Positions 8,099-16,360 are shown, counted from the stretch's first letter. The stretch is 64,000 nucleotides of DNA from Achromobacter kerstersii (GCF_902859595.1 NZ_CADIJQ010000011.1:62001-126000), one strand, 5' to 3'. Notes: generated by a model not told the origin, from the sequence alone. Numbers and translations: made by a program.

Positions 8099-8149
8099 GC
8101 CAAGCAATTAGCCACGTAGTAAGCCAAGCAATTGGCCAAGCATTAAGAC
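8090..8149 (+). repeat. Stop-codon-anchored 12-bp tandem repeat after phnD
   Basis: Five 12-bp units (AAGCAGTAAGCC, AAGCAATTAGCC and variants). Unit 1 contains the phnD stop TAA at 8096-8098. In the phnD frame further stops follow at 8117, 8120 and 8144. The rest of the gap to phnE holds a GTCAGGCGG/CCGCCTGAC inverted repeat (about 8151-8219). Confidence 0.88.
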
Positions 8150-8221
8150 GGTCAGGCGGCGCGCCATCAGGTGCGCCGGCCTTGCCCTTGTTGAACGCCA
8201 TCACGCGGACCGCCTGACGCC

Positions 8222-9016
8222 ATGAACCTAGCCACTCACTCTTCCCGCCTGCCTGCCGCGCCGCGTTCGTCGCTGCCGGTCCTGCTTGTCTGGGCCGTCG
8301 TCCTCGCGCTGCTGGTCATGTCATGGCAGGGCGCGGACATGCGGCCGATGGACCTGTTGCGCGACTCGGGCAACATGGCCCAATTCGCCGCCGACTTCTT
8401 CCCGCCCAATTTCCGCGACTGGCGCATGTACCTGGACGAGATGATCGTGACGGTGCAGATCGCGGTGTGGGGCACATTCCTGGCCATCGTCGTGGCGGTG
8501 CCGCTGGGGCTGCTGTGCTCGTCGAACATGGTGCCCGCGTGGGTCTATCAGCCAATGCGCCGCCTGATGGACGCGTGCCGCGCCATCAACGAAATGGTGT
8601 TCGCGATGCTGTTCATCGTGGCCGTCGGCCTGGGGCCGTTCGCTGGCGTGCTGGCCTTGTGGGTACACACCACGGGCGTGCTGGCCAAGCTGTTTTCCGA
8701 AGCGGTCGAAGCCATCGACCCGCGTCCGGTCGAAGGCGTGCGCGCCACCGGCGCCAACGCACTGGAAGAAATCGTCTACGGCGTCATCCCGCAAGTGCTG
8801 CCGCTGTGGATCTCGTATTCGCTGTATCGCTTTGAATCCAACGTGCGGTCGGCGTCCGTCGTCGGCATCGTGGGCGCGGGCGGCATCGGCACCGTCCTGT
8901 GGGAAATCATCCGCAGCTTCCGCTACGCCGAAACCTGCGCAGTGATGATCATCATCGTCGCGTTCGTGATCGTGATCGACATGCTGTCGTCAAGGATTCG
9001 GCGGGCGTTGATTTAG
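8222..9016 (+). CDS. phnE: Phosphonate ABC transporter, permease PhnE
   Basis: A 264-residue inner-membrane permease with about six membrane segments, starting around residue 20 after a short polar N-terminus. The cytoplasmic EAA-like coupling loop is EAVEAIDPRPVEGVRATGANALEEIVYGVIPQ. It forms the channel of the PhnCDE importer, and its size fits a single PhnE (E. coli is similar). It starts 123 bp after phnD, a gap taken up by repeats. There is only one phnE copy, and the operon appears to end here; the next gene is on the opposite strand. Confidence 0.94.
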   Translation: MNLATHSSRLPAAPRSSLPVLLVWAVVLALLVMSWQGADMRPMDLLRDSGNMAQFAADFFPPNFRDWRMYLDEMIVTVQIAVWGTFLAIVVAVPLGLLCSSNMVPAWVYQPMRRLMDACRAINEMVFAMLFIVAVGLGPFAGVLALWVHTTGVLAKLFSEAVEAIDPRPVEGVRATGANALEEIVYGVIPQVLPLWISYSLYRFESNVRSASVVGIVGAGGIGTVLWEIIRSFRYAETCAVMIIIVAFVIVIDMLSSRIRRALI

Positions 9017-9059
9017 CAATGCGGAGTGGGGGCCTGTTTGTGCAGGCGGCCCAACTGAC

Positions 9060-9569
9060 TTACGCCTGCCGCAACGCCAGAAACGCCGGCAGCGCCAGCA
9101 GCGCCGCCAGTCTTGCGTTGTCAACATCAGCCTCGGACACTTGCGCGCGCGTCATCAGGAAGTTCACCGTGCCCAGGCAGGTGTCCCCGTAGACGACGGG
9201 CACGTTGATCACCGATTGCAAACCAAGCTCGCGGATGGCGTCGTGGTCGTTGAAGAATTCGCGGATGGCGTCGACGCCTTCGCCCACGAACACGCGTTGC
9301 TCCAGCAACACATGGCGGCCCCAGGGGGTGCCGTTTTTGTCTTTGCTGCCGCCGGGCGGGTAAGCCTTGGGGTTGGAGCTGTACAGGCGCACGACGCGCA
9401 TGGCGTCGGCGTCGTAGCGGTTGACGGTGCACAGCGTGTGTTCAAGCGAGGCGCGGGCGTAGGCGTCGATCGCCGCGAACGCCGCCGTGGCGTCGGCGGC
9501 GGCGTACGCCAGCGCGACCGCGTGCACGCCGGCCAAGGCTGGCGTGACGGAAGTCGGTTGCGATGTCAT
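9060..9569 (-). CDS. GAF-domain protein
   Basis: A 169-residue protein that is essentially one GAF domain (residues about 25-165), with LYSSNPKAYPPGGSKDKNGTPWG, GLQSVINVPVVYGDTCLGTVNFL and LPAFLALRQA. GAF domains bind small ligands or sense redox state; no output domain is attached. Its ATG overlaps the stop of the upstream Bug receptor gene by four bases (ATGA), implying coupled translation. That link to a solute receptor hints at a small-molecule enzyme or sensor of the transported compound, but the function is unknown. Confidence 0.8.
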   Translation of the reverse strand: MTSQPTSVTPALAGVHAVALAYAAADATAAFAAIDAYARASLEHTLCTVNRYDADAMRVVRLYSSNPKAYPPGGSKDKNGTPWGRHVLLEQRVFVGEGVDAIREFFNDHDAIRELGLQSVINVPVVYGDTCLGTVNFLMTRAQVSEADVDNARLAALLALPAFLALRQA

Positions 9570-10540
9570 TCGGCGGTAATTCCCAATTCCTTGATCAGCT
9601 TGCCGTACTTGTCGGCGTCGCGCGTCAGGATCTGGCCGAATTGTTCCGGCGTGGTTTCCGTCAGCAGCACGCCCATGTCGCCCATTTTCTTGATGACGTC
9701 GGGACGCTTCAGAATCAGGTTGATTTCGCGGTTCAGGCGGGCGGTCAGTTCAGGCGGCATGCCGGCGGGGCCGAACGCGCCGTACCAAACCGACAGCTCG
9801 TAGCCCGGCAGCGTTTCGGCTACCGTCGGCACGTTGGGCATGAGTGGCGAGCGCTTTTCTTCGGTGACGGCCAGCAGCTTCAGCTTGCCCGTCTGCACGT
9901 GCGGCAGGGTTTGCGTGCCGGCGCTGAACAGCACTTGCGTGCGGCCCGCCACCGTGTCCAGCACCGCAGGCGCGCCGCCACGATACGGGATGTGCATCAT
10001 CTTCACGCCAGCGGCTTTTTCGAACAGCGCGGCGCTCAGGTGGTTGGTCGAACCCTGGCCGGCGGACGCGTACGCCACGGTGTCCGGGTGCGCTTTCAGG
10101 TAGTCGACGAATTCCTTCACGTTGGTGGCCGGCACCGACGGATGCACCACCATCGTGTTGGTGACCAACGCCAGTTCGGCGATGGGCGTGAAGTCCTTCA
10201 CGCCGTCAAACGGCATGTTGGAATACAGCGCCTGATTCATCGTGTGCGTGCTCATCGAGCCGACCAGCAGTGTGTAGCCATCGGGCTTGGCGCGCGCGAC
10301 GAAGGCGGTGCCGATGTTGCCCGATGCGCCCGAACGGTTTTCCACGATGACGGGCTGGCCGAGCGATTGGGTCAGCCCTTCGGACAGCACGCGCGCCAGG
10401 ATGTCGGTGGACCCGCCTGCCGCCCACGGCACGATCAGCGTGATGGGCTTTTCAGGCCAGGCGGCCTGCGATACCGCGGGCGCGGCCAGGGCCAGGCCCA
10501 GCGCGCACGCGCGCAGCAGTCGTTTGAATTGCACTTTCAT
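9566..10540 (-). CDS. Bug-family tripartite tricarboxylate transporter receptor
   Basis: A 324-residue periplasmic receptor with a signal peptide ending near SQA-AWPEKPITLIVPW. The motif PWAAGGSTDILARVLSEGL and the ENRSGASGNIGTAFVARAKPDGYTLL segment define the Bug/TctC family, greatly expanded in Bordetella and relatives. These proteins bind carboxylates or other small acids for TctAB-type transporters, but no TctAB pair is in the window, so this is an orphan receptor. The ATG at 10538-10540 precedes the signal sequence; upstream open sequence lacks it. It is 73 bp downstream of the gamma-glutamyltransferase gene on the same strand, suggesting a GGT-Bug-GAF operon. Confidence 0.9.
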   Translation of the reverse strand: MKVQFKRLLRACALGLALAAPAVSQAAWPEKPITLIVPWAAGGSTDILARVLSEGLTQSLGQPVIVENRSGASGNIGTAFVARAKPDGYTLLVGSMSTHTMNQALYSNMPFDGVKDFTPIAELALVTNTMVVHPSVPATNVKEFVDYLKAHPDTVAYASAGQGSTNHLSAALFEKAAGVKMMHIPYRGGAPAVLDTVAGRTQVLFSAGTQTLPHVQTGKLKLLAVTEEKRSPLMPNVPTVAETLPGYELSVWYGAFGPAGMPPELTARLNREINLILKRPDVIKKMGDMGVLLTETTPEQFGQILTRDADKYGKLIKELGITAE

Positions 10541-10613
10541 GATGTTTACCCCTTGTGTCAGTGCCGGTCTGGACGCCGGCTGGAAAGAAAATAGATGCGT
10601 GTTCGTTGTGTGG

Positions 10614-12473
10614 CTACCGGCCAACGGCGTAACCCTGCATGCCGCGCGGGTTGGCGCCGGCGCGCAGCAGCAGGCCGCCGCCCGCCCCGGGTTCGCGTGT
10701 GCAGGCGCTGATGCGTCCTTCGGACCACGCGGGGCCGACCTTGACGTCGTGGCCGGCGGCGCGCAGCGCTTCAATGGTGGCCTCGGGCAATCGTGATTCC
10801 ACCGTCAGACGGTTCAGCGTTTGCGTGCGCGGCCAGAACGAACCGGGGAAGTGGTCGATGTGCCAGGACGGCGCATCGATGGCCTCTTGCAGATTCATGC
10901 CCATGGCGTGGCGCAGGAAAAAGGCAACCGTCCATTGATCCTGCTGATCGCCGCCCGGCGTGCCAAACGCCATATAAGGCTGGCCGTCGCGCAGCACCAG
11001 GCCCGGCGACAACGTCGTGCACGGGCGCTTGCCCGGTTGCAGTTGGCCGGCGACGCCGTCGTCTAGCCACGTCATTTGCAAACGGGTCGTCAGCGGAAAG
11101 CCCAGCCCCGGCACGACCGGGCTGGACGACAGCCAGCCGCCCGACGGCGTGGCCGCCACCATGTTGCCGTCGCGGTCGATGACGTCGATCTGGCAGGTGT
11201 CGCCGACGAAGATTTCGCGTGCGGCCCATTCGGCCACGGGCGGCAAGGCGGCAAACGTCGGCTCGCCCACGCCAAAGCGCGTGTCGGAGGCGGCCAGTGT
11301 GCGGTCGGCAGCGGCCAGGTCGGGCAGGCGCGGCGCCACGCCTGCCGGGCTGCCCGGTTGCAAGGTGGCAGACGCGGTGCCAAGAATGCTGGCGGCGCGC
11401 GTCTTGGCGTAGGCATCGCTCAGCAAGGCAGCCAGCGGCACCTGCACAAAATCGGGGTCGCCATACCAGGCGGCGCGATCGGCGAACGCCAGCTTGGCGG
11501 CTTCGGCGATGCGGTGCACGAATTCAGGCGAGGTCGGGTCCAGGCCATCCACACCCAGATGCCGCAGCATGGCCAGCTGCTGCAAATGCACCGGCCCTTG
11601 CGACCACACGCCGCATTTGGCCACCGTGTAGCGGCCGTATTGCGTGGTGACGGGTTCGTCATACGTGGCGCGCCAATCGGCCATGTCCGACTTGCGCAGC
11701 AGGCCGCGATTGCGTTGCCCGGTGGTGTCGCGCACGGCTTCGTGGGTGTAGAAGGCGTCGATCTTGTCGGCGACAAAACCGCGATACCAGCACGCCAGCG
11801 CGGCGTCGATGCGGCCCACGCGGTCGCTGCTGGCCGCATGCGCTTCGTCCAGGATGCGGGCGTAGGTGGCGGCGATGGCGGGCGTGCGGAACAAGGCGTC
11901 GGGCGCGGGCACGCGGCCATCGGGCAGCCAGACATCGCGCGAGCTCGTCCATTCGTCGCGGAACAAGGCCTGCACGGCAAGAATGGCTTGCGACACGCGC
12001 GGCACCAGCGGAAAGCCGTTCTGCGCATAGTCGATGGCGGGCTGCAGCACATCGGCCAATTCCCAGGTGCCGTAGTCGCGCAGCAGGGTCAGCCACGCGC
12101 CGAACGCACCCGGCACGGTTGCGGGCAGCAGCCCGATGCCCGGCACCAGCTCCACGCCCAGCCCACGAAAGTAAGCGGGCGTGGCCAGCGCGGGCGCGGG
12201 GCCTTGGCCGCACAGCGCGCGCATGCGCTTTTCGTTTTCGCTCCAGAACAGAATGGGCACTTCGCCGCCCGGGCCGTTCAGGTGCGGCTCGACAATCTGC
12301 AAGGTGAAGCCGCCCGCCACGGCCGCGTCGTACGCATTGCCGCCGCGCTCCAGCACGCCCATCGCCACTTGCGAGGCGAGCCAGTGCGTGGACGAGACCA
12401 CGCCGAAGGTGCCGCGGATTTCAGGGCGGGTGGTGAACGACGGAGATGCGGGTGAAGGTGCGGATGCGCTCAT
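10614..12473 (-). CDS. Gamma-glutamyltransferase family protein
   Basis: A 619-residue Ntn-hydrolase precursor. The N-terminal part has GGNAYDAAVAGGFTLQIVEPHLNGPGGE; the autocleavage/catalytic Thr is probably that of GDTCQIDVIDRDGN at about residue 426. FGTPGGDQQDQW follows in the small subunit. These enzymes transfer or hydrolyse gamma-glutamyl groups, but this subgroup (no obvious secretion signal in the first 20 residues) also includes oxamate amidohydrolase-like and cephalosporin acylase-like members. It is divergent from a LysR gene with an inverted repeat between, so substrate-responsive control is likely. Confidence 0.87.
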   Translation of the reverse strand: MSASAPSPASPSFTTRPEIRGTFGVVSSTHWLASQVAMGVLERGGNAYDAAVAGGFTLQIVEPHLNGPGGEVPILFWSENEKRMRALCGQGPAPALATPAYFRGLGVELVPGIGLLPATVPGAFGAWLTLLRDYGTWELADVLQPAIDYAQNGFPLVPRVSQAILAVQALFRDEWTSSRDVWLPDGRVPAPDALFRTPAIAATYARILDEAHAASSDRVGRIDAALACWYRGFVADKIDAFYTHEAVRDTTGQRNRGLLRKSDMADWRATYDEPVTTQYGRYTVAKCGVWSQGPVHLQQLAMLRHLGVDGLDPTSPEFVHRIAEAAKLAFADRAAWYGDPDFVQVPLAALLSDAYAKTRAASILGTASATLQPGSPAGVAPRLPDLAAADRTLAASDTRFGVGEPTFAALPPVAEWAAREIFVGDTCQIDVIDRDGNMVAATPSGGWLSSSPVVPGLGFPLTTRLQMTWLDDGVAGQLQPGKRPCTTLSPGLVLRDGQPYMAFGTPGGDQQDQWTVAFFLRHAMGMNLQEAIDAPSWHIDHFPGSFWPRTQTLNRLTVESRLPEATIEALRAAGHDVKVGPAWSEGRISACTREPGAGGGLLLRAGANPRGMQGYAVGR

Positions 12474-12556
12474 GGTCGACGGGGCCGGCAGCGGTTGGGA
12501 ATGCCTGAAGTATAGGATCGTGAAATAACTGGATTCATCTTTATTGGCATAATTCG

Positions 12557-12572
12557 ATAACCGTATAGTTAT
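12557..12572. promoter_or_regulatory. LysR-type operator between GGT and lysR
   Basis: ATAAC-CGTATA-GTTAT, a perfect 5-bp inverted repeat. It lies 11 bp before the lysR start and about 85 bp from the GGT start, a standard position for autoregulation plus divergent activation. Confidence 0.6.
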
Positions 12573-12582
12573 AGAGAAAACC

Positions 12583-13578
12583 GTGAGCTGGGATGCCGCC
12601 CGTTTGGCCAACCGCCTGAAGCACCGCCATCTGGCGCTGCTGATCAACATCGCCGCGCATGGCTCGTTGACCCGTGTGGCCGCCGCCACCGGCATCAGCC
12701 AGCCCGCCGTCACCAAGGCGCTGGCCGAGCTTGAAGACATCTTCGGCGGCCCGCTGTTCGTGCGCAGCGGCCGCGGCCTGCTGCCCACTCCGTTGGGCGA
12801 TCTGGCGCTGGTGCGCGCGCGGCACATGCAAAGCGATCTGGACTTGTGGGCGCGCGAAGTTGAAGCGCTGCATGCGGGCCATTCCGCGCACCTGAACGTG
12901 GGCGTGGTGCCCTACGTGTCCAGCGCCTTGTTGACGGCGGCCATCAGCCGGCTGCATCAGCGCTATGGCGTCACGCTGACGCTGCACCGCGCCACCACCG
13001 ATCATCTGGTGCCCATGCTGCGCCGGCACGAGCTGGATTGCGTGATCAGCCGCGCGACGTCCACGGTGATGCTGGACGACCTGATCCACCGCGTGCTGTA
13101 CCGCCAGCGGCCGCGGCTGATTGCGCATAGCCGGCTGGCGCAGCGGCTTGCGCGCCGCAAGCCCGACTGGGCGGCGGTGGCGGCAATGAACTGGGTGTTG
13201 CCGGCGGCGAATACGCCTACGCGTCAATTGATCATCGAACACTTCATCCGCGCGGGGCTGCGTGCGCCGTCCCCCGTGCTTGAGGCCTATTCCACCGATG
13301 TGATCGAGGGCATGCTGACGATGAATGAATCGCTGATGTCGGTGGTGCCCGAAGACATCGCGCGCGAACTTTGCCAGCGCGGCAAGCTGGGCATGCTGCC
13401 CTGGGATTTCGGCTGGGAGCTGCCGCCGATCAATCTGATCCGCCGCAAGCGGGACCAGGTGCTGGCGGCGGAAGAACGCTTTTCCGAAATTCTTTCGGAA
13501 TTGTGTGGCGATGGCGCGCTGCCGGAAGGGGCGGTGGCCAGTGCGGCGGGTAACGCGGTGTCGACCCCGCGCGGTTAG
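12583..13578 (+). CDS. LysR-family transcriptional regulator
   Basis: A 331-residue regulator. The winged helix-turn-helix covers residues about 15-75 (NIAAHGSLTRVAAATGISQPAVTKALAELEDIFG), and the effector domain follows. The start is GTG at 12583; no ATG lies before the HTH. It is divergent from the gamma-glutamyltransferase operon, which it probably controls. The C-terminus runs into a 140-bp array of ten 14-bp units that begins precisely with its TAG stop codon. Confidence 0.9.
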   Translation: MSWDAARLANRLKHRHLALLINIAAHGSLTRVAAATGISQPAVTKALAELEDIFGGPLFVRSGRGLLPTPLGDLALVRARHMQSDLDLWAREVEALHAGHSAHLNVGVVPYVSSALLTAAISRLHQRYGVTLTLHRATTDHLVPMLRRHELDCVISRATSTVMLDDLIHRVLYRQRPRLIAHSRLAQRLARRKPDWAAVAAMNWVLPAANTPTRQLIIEHFIRAGLRAPSPVLEAYSTDVIEGMLTMNESLMSVVPEDIARELCQRGKLGMLPWDFGWELPPINLIRRKRDQVLAAEERFSEILSELCGDGALPEGAVASAAGNAVSTPRG

Positions 13579-13715
13579 CAAGCCAGCCGTAGCAAGCCGG
13601 CCGTAGTCAGCCAGGCGTAGCAAGCCGGCCGTAGTCAGCCAGGCGTAGCAAGCCAGCCGTAGTCAGCCAGCCGTAGTCAGCCAGCCATAGTCAGCCAGCC
13701 ATAGTCAGCCAAACT
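13576..13715. repeat. Ten-unit 14-bp array filling the gap between lysR and phnN
   Basis: Ten contiguous 14-bp units, consensus TAGTCAGCCAGCCG, alternating with TAGCAAGCCGGCCG-type variants. Unit 1 starts with the lysR stop TAG (13576-13578). Unit 10 ends at 13715, the last base of the phnN stop codon on the other strand. Units 1-6 alternate between two sub-types and units 7-9 are nearly identical, which suggests stepwise local duplication. Confidence 0.95.
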
Positions 13716-14389
13716 TAGCGCGCCAGCATGTCCCGCGCGATCCCCAGCAGCGTCGCGGCCGCCGCTTCCGGCTCGGCGTCATTGCTGACCCGCTTCAACG
13801 CGCAGCTCTGCGGCACCGCGAACGCCTGCGTCGCGCGCGACAAGCGTTGCACGATCTGCTCGGCGCTTTCCCGTCCGCGTCCCGCCAGCCGTTCGGCAAG
13901 CCTTGCGGGGTCCACCGTGATTTCCACCGCCGTCATCGCCGGGTAGCGCGCATGCGCCTGTTCCAGGTGTTCTCGTGACCCATTCACAATCACCGCCGCG
14001 CCATACGCCAGCCAGGTGTCAATCTCGATACCGATGCCGTAGTGCAAGCCGTGGCTCGCCCAGCGCAGGGCGAAGCATCCCAGCGCGGCGCGGCGCGCGA
14101 ATTCTTCGGTGGACAGACGCAGCGCATCTTCGGTGCCGCCGCTGTCACGCGTGATGTAGCGGTGCGCCACCAGCACCGGCTCGTCATCCGTCAGATGCGC
14201 GCGCAACAGACGCAGCAAGGTGTCCTTGCCGCTGCCGGATGCGCCCATCAAGTAGATCAGCCGCGCGCCGCTGGCGGGCGGCGTGACGAATGTGGGCAAG
14301 GGGGCAGCAGATGGGGATGGAACCGGGGCAGCAGATGGGGCAGGAGATGCGGCAGGAAACGGGGCAGGAAACGGGTCAGGAAGTGTCAT
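13715..14389 (-). CDS. phnN: Ribose 1,5-bisphosphate phosphokinase PhnN
   Basis: A 224-residue kinase that makes PRPP from ribose 1,5-bisphosphate and ATP, the last step of the C-P lyase pathway. The P-loop GASGSGKDT lies at about residues 49-57. VAHRYITRDSGGTEDALRLS, GLHYGIGIEIDTWL and VNGSREHLEQA are typical of PhnN. The first ~40 residues are a Pro/Ala-rich extension absent from usual PhnN (about 185 aa), encoded by a 12-bp tandem repeat right after the start codon. A later start near the P-loop cannot be excluded, but the ATG at 14387-14389 overlaps the preceding stop by four bases (ATGA), favouring it. Confidence 0.92.
   Translation of the reverse strand: MTLPDPFPAPFPAASPAPSAAPVPSPSAAPLPTFVTPPASGARLIYLMGASGSGKDTLLRLLRAHLTDDEPVLVAHRYITRDSGGTEDALRLSTEEFARRAALGCFALRWASHGLHYGIGIEIDTWLAYGAAVIVNGSREHLEQAHARYPAMTAVEITVDPARLAERLAGRGRESAEQIVQRLSRATQAFAVPQSCALKRVSNDAEPEAAAATLLGIARDMLAR
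14337..14384 (-). repeat. 12-bp tandem repeat encoding the PhnN N-terminal extension
   Basis: Four 12-bp units (GGGGCAGGAAAC type on the plus strand) start two bases inside the phnN start codon and encode a Phe-Pro-Ala/Ser-Pro-Ala pattern at residues about 2-18. Looser GGGGCAGCAGAT copies continue to about 14305. Confidence 0.85.
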
Positions 14390-15129
14390 GGCGCCGCGGG
14401 CCCTTGCAGATAGTCCGCCCCGATCGCATCCGTATGCGCGCCATCGAAATGGTAGTGGCGCGCTGCGACGAAATCCGCGCCGGGCGCGGGCTGCACATAC
14501 ACGCTGACGCCCGGCACCGCCATGCGCTGGCCGAGCAAGGGGTCGGCAAAGGCCGCGACGCGGCGTTGCGCCTGTTCCAGCGCATCACCGCTGAGCTTTC
14601 CCGTCAGCGTGATGTGGAACGTGTAGGTGTCGAAGGCGTAGGGGTAGCCCCAGCGCGCCAGCATGGCCTGCTGTTCGGGCGATAGCCATTGCGGCTGGCG
14701 GCGTGCGGTTTCCTCAGGCGTGGGCGGGGCGCGCAAGTCATCGAGCTGCTGCACGGCCGCATTGGCCAGCGCCTGGATGTGGGCTTGCCCTTGGGCGTCG
14801 TCTTCGGCGATGCACCACGCGAGAAAACCGCGCAGCGTTTCGCATTCCAGCGCGACATCAAACGCTTGGTTGGATCGGGCGAGTTCGCGTGCGGCGGCGT
14901 CCACGGCTTGCGGCGTGGCGCCCGTGCGCAAGCGAAATGGCGCCTTCAAGGTGGCATGCAGGCCGTAGTGACGCGGCGCCTGCGTCCAGGCTGGCGGCGT
15001 GTCCAACTGGCCCGGCAACAATGGCAGGGCCAGGCCGGTGTCGGCGCAACGGCCGAGCCAGCGGCTGCCGAGTTCGCGCCACGGGCCGGTGGGCGCCAGG
15101 TACAGGGCGTAGCGATGGGCAAGCGGCAT
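14386..15129 (-). CDS. DUF1045 phosphonate-operon protein with 2H phosphoesterase motifs
   Basis: A 247-residue protein of the family (DUF1045/TIGR03223) that occurs in phosphonate operons and has no settled function. Two HxT motifs are visible, HATLK (His58, Thr60) and HITLT (His172, Thr174), the hallmark of 2H phosphoesterases, which open cyclic phosphodiesters. It lies between a phnM paralogue and phnN with a 4-bp overlap to phnN and a 2-bp gap upstream. No phnP is seen in the window, so a role as the cyclic-phosphate phosphodiesterase that yields ribose 1,5-bisphosphate is an attractive inference. Start at ATG 15127-15129. Confidence 0.85.
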   Translation of the reverse strand: MPLAHRYALYLAPTGPWRELGSRWLGRCADTGLALPLLPGQLDTPPAWTQAPRHYGLHATLKAPFRLRTGATPQAVDAAARELARSNQAFDVALECETLRGFLAWCIAEDDAQGQAHIQALANAAVQQLDDLRAPPTPEETARRQPQWLSPEQQAMLARWGYPYAFDTYTFHITLTGKLSGDALEQAQRRVAAFADPLLGQRMAVPGVSVYVQPAPGADFVAARHYHFDGAHTDAIGADYLQGPAAP

Positions 15130-15131
15130 GG

Positions 15132-16325
15132 TCAGGCCGCCATGCGGTGGCTGTGATCGTCGCCGAATGCGCGCGTGGCGTAGCGCAATTCGCCGCCGAC
15201 AATCGTGGCCACAACACGGGGCAGCCCGGCAATGTGATCGTCTACGACGATGGCGTCGGCAATCAGCCCCGGCGTCAGCGCGCCACGGTCTTTCAAGCCC
15301 GCGGCGCGTGCCGGGTTCATCGACACCAGATTCCACGCTTGCGCCAGCGGCAGCACGCCGTCCTGCACCAGCCGCATCACGGCAGCCAGCGGGGCAGGGT
15401 AGTAGTAGTCGGACGTGAGGATGTCGCACAAGCCGTCGCGCACCATCTCGGTGGCGCTGGGCGCGCCCGTGTGGCTGCCGCCGCGCACGACGTTGGGCGC
15501 ACCGAACACCACGGAGTTGCCCAGGTCGCGCGCCACGCACGCGGCGTCGCGGGTCAGCGGAAACTCCGCCACGCCGCAGCCCAGCTGATGGTAGTAACGG
15601 CGCGTGGCGGCGTCGGGGTCGTCGTGCGAGGCCACCTTCAAACCGGCGGCTTGCGCACACAGGGTCAGCTCGCGCATGGCGTCGGCCACGGAATCCGCGG
15701 CAGACATCGCCGCGCGGATGCGCTCCTGGAAGGTGTCCAGATCGCATTCGGCGCGGTTGGCGTATTGCATCAGCTTGCGGTCGTCGCCCAGGCGGCGCGC
15801 CATGCTGGGCAGGTGGTCGTTCAAGGCCAGAAAGCGCACGCGGCCATCGCGTATCCATTGCTGGGCCAGGTCCACACCGCCCACGTGGTGCGTTTCAAAG
15901 CGCAGGTGCACGTAGTGGCGCGCGCCCATCATGAGCTTCATGCGGTCCAGCGCGTCGAACATGCGTTCGGCATAGGCTTCGCCGCGCAAGCCGCCTTCCC
16001 AAGACAGGGTGACGCCGTGGAATTCGGTGGTGATGCCGTTGGCGAGTAATTGGCGGTCGACGTCGAACAGCGCGCTGTCATACGGAAAGGTGACACTGGG
16101 ACGCGGCATGATGGCGCGTTCGAAGGCGTCGCCATGCAGGTCAACAATGCCGGGCAAGACCAGCAGGTTGCCCGCGTCGAACCAGGGCGCGCCCCGGGCG
16201 GGCGCGGGCCCGCCGTCGGCGATCAGCCCGCCTTGAAAGCGCAGGCTGGCTTGTTCGACGCCGCGCGGCGTCAGGATGCGTTGGCCTGTGACACCGGCCA
16301 GGGGCGAGGGGGCGTGTGAGTTCAT
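15132..16325 (-). CDS. phnM: PhnM paralogue, alpha-D-ribose 1-methylphosphonate 5-triphosphate diphosphatase
   Basis: A 397-residue amidohydrolase-fold enzyme that removes diphosphate from the 5-triphosphate intermediate. The metal-binding HGD motif (His64, Asp66), NDHLPSM, KVASHDDPDA and GAPNVVRGGSHTG match PhnM, and LTSDYYYPAPL carries the late conserved Asp. It is the first gene of a minus-strand operon with DUF1045 and phnN, with a PhnF-type operator 36 bp upstream. A second, clearly different PhnM (22003-23202) ends the plus-strand lyase operon. Both keep the metal ligands, so both look active; whether they differ in substrate is unknown. Confidence 0.9.
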   Translation of the reverse strand: MNSHAPSPLAGVTGQRILTPRGVEQASLRFQGGLIADGGPAPARGAPWFDAGNLLVLPGIVDLHGDAFERAIMPRPSVTFPYDSALFDVDRQLLANGITTEFHGVTLSWEGGLRGEAYAERMFDALDRMKLMMGARHYVHLRFETHHVGGVDLAQQWIRDGRVRFLALNDHLPSMARRLGDDRKLMQYANRAECDLDTFQERIRAAMSAADSVADAMRELTLCAQAAGLKVASHDDPDAATRRYYHQLGCGVAEFPLTRDAACVARDLGNSVVFGAPNVVRGGSHTGAPSATEMVRDGLCDILTSDYYYPAPLAAVMRLVQDGVLPLAQAWNLVSMNPARAAGLKDRGALTPGLIADAIVVDDHIAGLPRVVATIVGGELRYATRAFGDDHSHRMAA

Positions 16326-16360
16326 AGCGTGACGTTATCGACGTTGCATGACAACCAGAT

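Noticed and set aside
13576..13715. CRISPR-like array
   Set aside because: Units are directly adjacent with no spacers, only 14 bp long, and no cas genes are present. The same holds for 54749-54902.
16348..16354. Pho-box upstream of the minus-strand phnM operon
   Set aside because: Only one heptamer (TTGTCAT on the minus strand) is good; its partner at 11-bp spacing matches 3 of 7.
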